A stretch of DNA of 64,000 bases from contig NZ_CALIZP010000090.1 of NCBI RefSeq assembly GCF_938028825.1, positions 34,697 through 98,696 on the forward strand, given 5' to 3'. Shown here piece after piece: positions 55,126 through 61,100 of the stretch (the first letter of the stretch is position 1; every line of letters begins with the position of its first letter). A program made the position numbers and the translations under genes. Under the pieces are notes generated by a model that saw only the letters and a program-made list of their open reading frames with translations, ran no database searches and was not told the DNA's origin. The DNA comes from an uncultured Cardiobacterium sp. GTDB taxonomy: Bacteria; Pseudomonadota; Gammaproteobacteria; Cardiobacteriales; Cardiobacteriaceae.

Positions 55126-58100
55126 CCATCGTGCGCTTGTGCCCGGGCAAGCAGTTCGCCGCTGTGTGCGCCGAGGTAGTCGAGCACGGCTTCGCCTTCG
55201 AGGTTGAGCAGGCCGCCGAGGTCGGCGTGTGGCAGTTCTTCGCCGAACAGCGGGCTGTGTCCCGCGCTGTCGTCGTGCGGCTGCGCCGCGTCGTCCTGCC
55301 CGTCGTGGTGCGCGCTTTGGGCGGCGCTCGCGTCGTCATGCCGGATTTCGGCTTCTTGCGGGGCGCGCATGTTGCCGCTGTCGGCGTCGATGATTTCCGT
55401 GGTCACGCTGTCGTTGCCCATTTGCGCGCTGACGATTTTGCCGCCCGCGTGTTGCAGCGGCGAGTCAATCGCACCCAGGTTGGCGATGCGGTCGCTCAGC
55501 GATGCCATGTTTTCCGGCAGATAGTTGTACGGGTTGCCGTCCTGCTCCGGATGGGCTTCCCTCTGCTCCGGCGGCAGCGGGTTTTCCTGCGAGTCGCTGG
55601 TGATGAAGACCCAGCCCGCGTTGCGCTCGCGGGAGAGTTGCAGCACCTGGTCGTATTGTTCCGGCGAGACGTCATGGATCATGTGGTAGATGTGCTTCGC
55701 GTTCTCCGGATTGTTTTCAAAGGCGGAGGTCGGCTTCTGATAGTTGTTGATGTACTGGTCCGCGCTGATTTCCGTGGTGACGAAGATGTCCGCGTAGGGC
55801 GACATGGCGTCGGTGATGTGCCAGCCGGGGTTGGCGACCACGACTTTTTCCGCGCCCTTGCCTTTCACGTAGTTGTACAGCTCGGCCATGTAGGCGGTGG
55901 CTTCGTTGGTGTTCGCCAGTTCGTCAAAGAAGAAGCCGTGGATTTTGTCTTTGCCGTAGAACTCGAAGTAGCGGTCCACTTCGGCTTTGACTTCTTCGAT
56001 GGGGCGGTTGCTGTATATGGTGCGGATGTAGCCGATGTTTTTGATACCGGCGGCGATGTTCTGGTCAACGAGGGTAGCGTAGTTGGGGTCAACGGTTTTG
56101 CCTGCGCCGCTCGACGGGTTGATGACGGTGTAGGGGATTTTTTCGCCGCCGATTTTGTGCACGGTATCCCAGTAGGTGTCGGTTTCCCAGTTGCCGGTCG
56201 GGTATTTGTAGGCCGGGATCATTTGCGACTGCGCGGTGACGCTGCCGCTGAACGGCGGGACGTTTTGCGGCCCAAAGTCATCCATCAGGGCGTTGGCGAT
56301 TTTCACGGTATAGGTTTCGTTGCCTTCGGCCTGGCCGTCGCCGGTGGTATCCACGGTGAAGTCTTTGCCGGTCTGCCCTTTCGGGATGATGACCCGCTTG
56401 ATGTCCCAGGTCAGTTTGGCGTCGCTGTCCGAGGCGGTGCCGTAGTTGATTTGCACGTCCACCGCCACGTCTTTGTCCGCCGCTTTGTCGAGGCTCACGG
56501 TGTAGGTGGCCTGCCGGCCTTCGTTGACAGTTGCCGCCCCGCTCAGGCTGACGCGCGGGGCGTCTGCCGCTGCCGGCGGAAAGAGGGCGCTGTGGTTGTC
56601 CATCGCGCCGGTGGTGACGGCAGGGGTGAGGTCGCTGGTCGGGCGTTCATCGTGTCCGGCGTTGTCCGTGTAGATGGCTTCGACGCGGATTTGCTGCCCG
56701 ACCACGGCATCGGTGACGGCAAAGGTTGCGCCATTCGCCCCGTCAATCGGTTTGTCATCGCCAAACCACCGGTATTTGACGCCGCTTGTCGGCACGCCGT
56801 CCCGGTCGCTGATTTCCGCCGTCATGGTGCTGCCCACTTTGGCCTCGCCCTTGATGGTGATACTGCCACTGTGGTTTTCACCGCTTGGCGTCCGGGCAAT
56901 GTCCTGCGTCGCGGACGGGCTTTCGTCGTGGTGGGCATTGTCTTTGTAGGTCGCCTGCACGGTGATTTTGTGCCCGGCGTCGTCGGCGGTGAGCCGATAG
57001 GTGCTGCCTGTTGCCTGGTCGATGGCGACGCCGTCGCGCAGCCATTGGTAGGTGATGGCGCTTTCCTGCACGCCGTCGCCGTCCGTGACGTTTGCACTCA
57101 GCACGCCGCCCACTTTGGCCTCGCCCGTGATGCTGATGCTGCCTTCTTTATTGGCGGCAGGCGGGGTGCCGCCGGAAAGCGGGGTGTAGTTGAAGGAGCC
57201 GAGGGTGACTTTCTGCGGCGTGGCCGTCCACCATTCGTTCGGCGGGTCGGTAGGCTTGTACGTCCACAGGTTGAAGTGTACTTGCTGGTTCGCCGCATCG
57301 GGGATGTCGCGCGTGCTTTCGACCTGGTGCAGCACGTCGCCGGTTTCGGCGTTGCGCAGCGTCCAGGTGATTTTGTCCGGCTGCCAGTCGAGTTTCATGC
57401 TGACGTGCTTGACGTCTTCCGCCCAAGTGTAACCCGGCCGCATTTTGATGCCGTTGTCGGCCTCACTCGGCGGGTAGTAGGTGAAGACGCCTTTCAGGGC
57501 CGGATCGCCCCAGCGCGAAACTTCGATGCCGTCGATTTCGCGGTTGCCAGCCACAGTCGTCTGCGACCATTCATAGGTGAAGAAGCCGAAGACGGTGTAG
57601 GGATCAAACTTGCTGAAATCGGCGCGGAAGGTGGTCTCATAAGTGCCGTAACCCATCGCGTTGCTGGAGATGATTTCCGAAGCGATCGGGGTTTTACCGT
57701 CCGGATTGGTCAGCGACATGTGCATGTCGGTGCCGTCAATCTGCGTATTGCCGCGCGACCAGTTGCCACTGCCGGGTGAGCCTGAATTCCAGTCGCTGTC
57801 ACGCACATACCATTTCACCCCGGCCCATTCGATTTCGGCTTGTCCCGAAATGTCGTGATAGGTCGGTGCCGTGCCGGCGGCAGCGGTGCTGCCGGTGGTG
57901 AAACTGGCCTTGCTTTCGGCGTTTTGCGCGCCGTCGGTGTAACTGGCACGGACGCTGATCCGGTGTCCGGCGTCGGCATCGGTCAGGGTGTATTTGTCGC
58001 CCGTCGCGCCACTGATGTCCTGCCCGTCGCGCAGCCATTGATAGCTGACTTGCCCCATGCCTTCCTGGTCGTCGAGATTGTTGCCCGCGACGAGGGTACG

Positions 58101-61100
58101 GCCGACTTCGACAACGCCGCTGACGGTTACGGCCCCGCTCGGCGCGTGATTTTCCGCAGGCGGCGCGGGGATGTCCGCCGCGTCGCTGGTCGGGTTTTCA
58201 TCATGCCCGGCGTTGTCTTTGTACACCGCGCGCACGGTGATTTTGTGCCCGGCGTCGTCGCGGGTGAGGGTGTAGCTGCTACTGGTTTCGCCGCTGATAG
58301 CGACGCCGTCGCGCAGCCATTGGTAACTAACGCTTGCGGCATCGAAATTGTCGGCGTCGCTGACGGTGGCGGTAAGCGTGCCGCCCACTTTCGCCTCACC
58401 GCTGATGGTGATTTGGCCTGCGTGGTTCGGCTGCGGCGTGGGCGGGGTGTTGCCGTCAAGCTGGTACACGCGGACGTAATCGACTTCCATCGTCGCCGGG
58501 AATTTGTCGATGCTGTTGTGCGCATCCTGGTATTTCCCGCTCATGTAGTCGCCGCCGACGGCGACGTTGAGGCGCAGGTAGAACGGGATGTTGAACGGGC
58601 CGGGATGTTCGGTGGCATTCGGTGCGCCGAAGTTGTCGATGGTGTGGTAGTGCCGCCCGTCAACGTAGTATTCGAGTTTGCCTTCCTGCCATTTGACGGC
58701 GTAGGTGTGCCATTCGTCGCTGCCATCCACATAGGTGATGCCCTGTTTGTGGCTGTGCTTGCCTTTGCCGGAGCCGGTGCCCCAGTGCGCGTCGGCGGCG
58801 ACTTTGATTTGTCCGTCGTGGTCGCGGTCGGCGTTGTTGATGTAGCTGCGGGTTTCGAGGATGTCGATTTCCCCGCTGCGCGGCCAGCCGCCGTATTTGG
58901 CTTCGTTCGGGCTCATCCAGAAGGCCGGCCACAGGCTGCCGTTTTCGGCATTCGGCATTTTCAGCCGTGCTTCAAAGTAGCCGTAGGTCCACGCCTGTTT
59001 GCCCTGGGTTTGCACGAAGCCCGAGGAGAAGTCGTAGCTTTTCTGGTCTTCGCCCGAGCCGCGCACGATGGGGGCGCTCTCGTGGTGCGCGGTGATTTTC
59101 AGGCTGCCGTCGCTGACGGAGACGTTTTTGTCGCCGGCGCTGTAGTAGTTCTGCACTCCCGATGAGTTCCAGCCGCCGGTCTGGTAGCCCCAGTTGTTTT
59201 CGTCGAGTGCGTTGCCGTTGAATTCGTCCTGCCAGACGAGTTTGTAGCCGCTGTGGTGGTCAACAGTGGCGTCTGCCCTGCCGCTGTCGAGTTTTTCGCC
59301 GTGCGCGGCGTTGTCGGTGTATTCGACATGGACGCTGATGGCCTTGCCCGCATCTTCGGGGCGGACTTCGTAGGTGGCACCCGTTGCGCCATTCACAGCT
59401 TTGCCGTCCACCAGCCATTGATACTGCGCCTGGGCGGGATCAACGCCGTCACCGTCGGCAATGGTCGCAGTCAGGGTTTTGCCCACCAGCGCTTCACCGC
59501 TGATGGTGACGGTGCCCGCGTGGTTCGCAGGCGGCGCGGGGATGTCCGCCGCGTCGCTGGTCGGGTTTTCATCATGCCCGGCGTTGTCTTTGTACACCGC
59601 GCGCACGGTGATTTTGTGCCCGGCGTCGTCGCGGGTGAGGGTGTAGCTGCTACTGGTTTCGCCGCTGATAGCGACGCCGTCGCGCAGCCATTGGTAACTA
59701 ACGCTTGCGGCATCGAAATTGTCGGCGTCGCTGACGGTGGCGGTAAGCGTGCCGCCCACTTTGGCCTCGCCCGTGATGGCAACCGTGCCTGCGTGGTTCG
59801 CAGGCGGGGCGGGGATGTCCGTCGCGTCGCTGGTCGGGTTTTCATCATGCCCGGCGTTGTCCTTATAGGTCGCCTGCACGGTGATTTTGTGCCCGGCATC
59901 GTCGGCGGTGAGCTGATAGGTTTTGCCGTTTGCGTCTTTGATGGCGACGCCGTCGCGCAGCCATTGGTATTGCACTTTATCGGCGGCGAAATCGTCGCTG
60001 TCGGCAACCGTCGCCGTCAGTTCGCTGCCGACTTTCGCCTCGCCTTCGATGTGGACGCTGCCCGGCCGGTTGCTGCTGTCGGCATCGATGATGGTGGTTT
60101 CCACGCCGGCGTTGTCGATATAGGCCCCGTTGAGCACCGGCAGGGTGCCGCTGCGGTTCGGGTCGGCGGGGGTCGCGCCTAGGTCGTTGATGTGATCCAC
60201 CAGTTGGCCGAAATCCTGCGGCAGGTCGTTGTAGGGGCGGCCGTCCGGATGGGTGCTGTCGGTGGTGAGGTATACCCAGCCCGCATTGCGGCTGCGCGTC
60301 AGTTCGATGATCCTGTCGTAGTCGGCAGCGCTCGCGTCATAGATGGTGTGCATGATGCGGTGCGCGTTCGCCGGATCGTTTTCAAAGGCCGAGGTCGGGT
60401 TTTCGTAGTGGTTGATGTAATCATCCGCCGTGCTTTCATTGAGCATGAAGAGGTCGGCATAGGGGGCGATGGCGTCGGTGATGTGGATACCCGGATTGGC
60501 CACCACCAGTTTGTTGCCGTATTGACTCTTGATGTAGTTGTAGAGTTCGGCGAGATAGGCGACGGCGGCGTTGCTGTGCGGGTTGATTTCATCCAGGTAG
60601 ATGCCGTGGATGTTGTCCTTGCCGTAGAGCTCGAAGTATTTTTCGATCTCGGCTTTGACTTCGGCCAGATCGCGAGTCTGCTGGATGGTGCGCACATAGA
60701 CGACGTTCTTGAAGCCCAGCTCGATGTTCTTCGCGATGACTTTCACATAGCCCGGATCAAGGATGGCGTCGGGCTTGGCGTCCGGCGTGACAAGCACATA
60801 GGGGATTTTCTTGCTGCCCGCTTTGTGCACCGCCTGCCAGTAGTCGGAATAGATGTCGGTGTTGGGCTGCGCCAGCGGGTATTTGTACGACAGCATGAAC
60901 ACGGACTGGGCGCTGACCTTGTCCTCGATCGGCTTGACGTTCGGCGCATAGACCGTGCCGTACACGGCATCGCTGATGGTCAGCGTGTAGGTTTCATTGC
61001 CCTCGGCCTCGCCGTCTTTGGCAGTATCGACCCAGATGCGCGTGCTGGTTTCGCCCGCCTTGATGGTGGCGCGCTGCATGCCCCAGCGCACGCCGACATC

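Noticed and set aside
54573..57779. A 1,068-codon plus-strand frame over the glycosidase 3' half
   Set aside because: Same cause: codon bias in the minus-strand gene suppresses stops on the other strand. No protein family signature.
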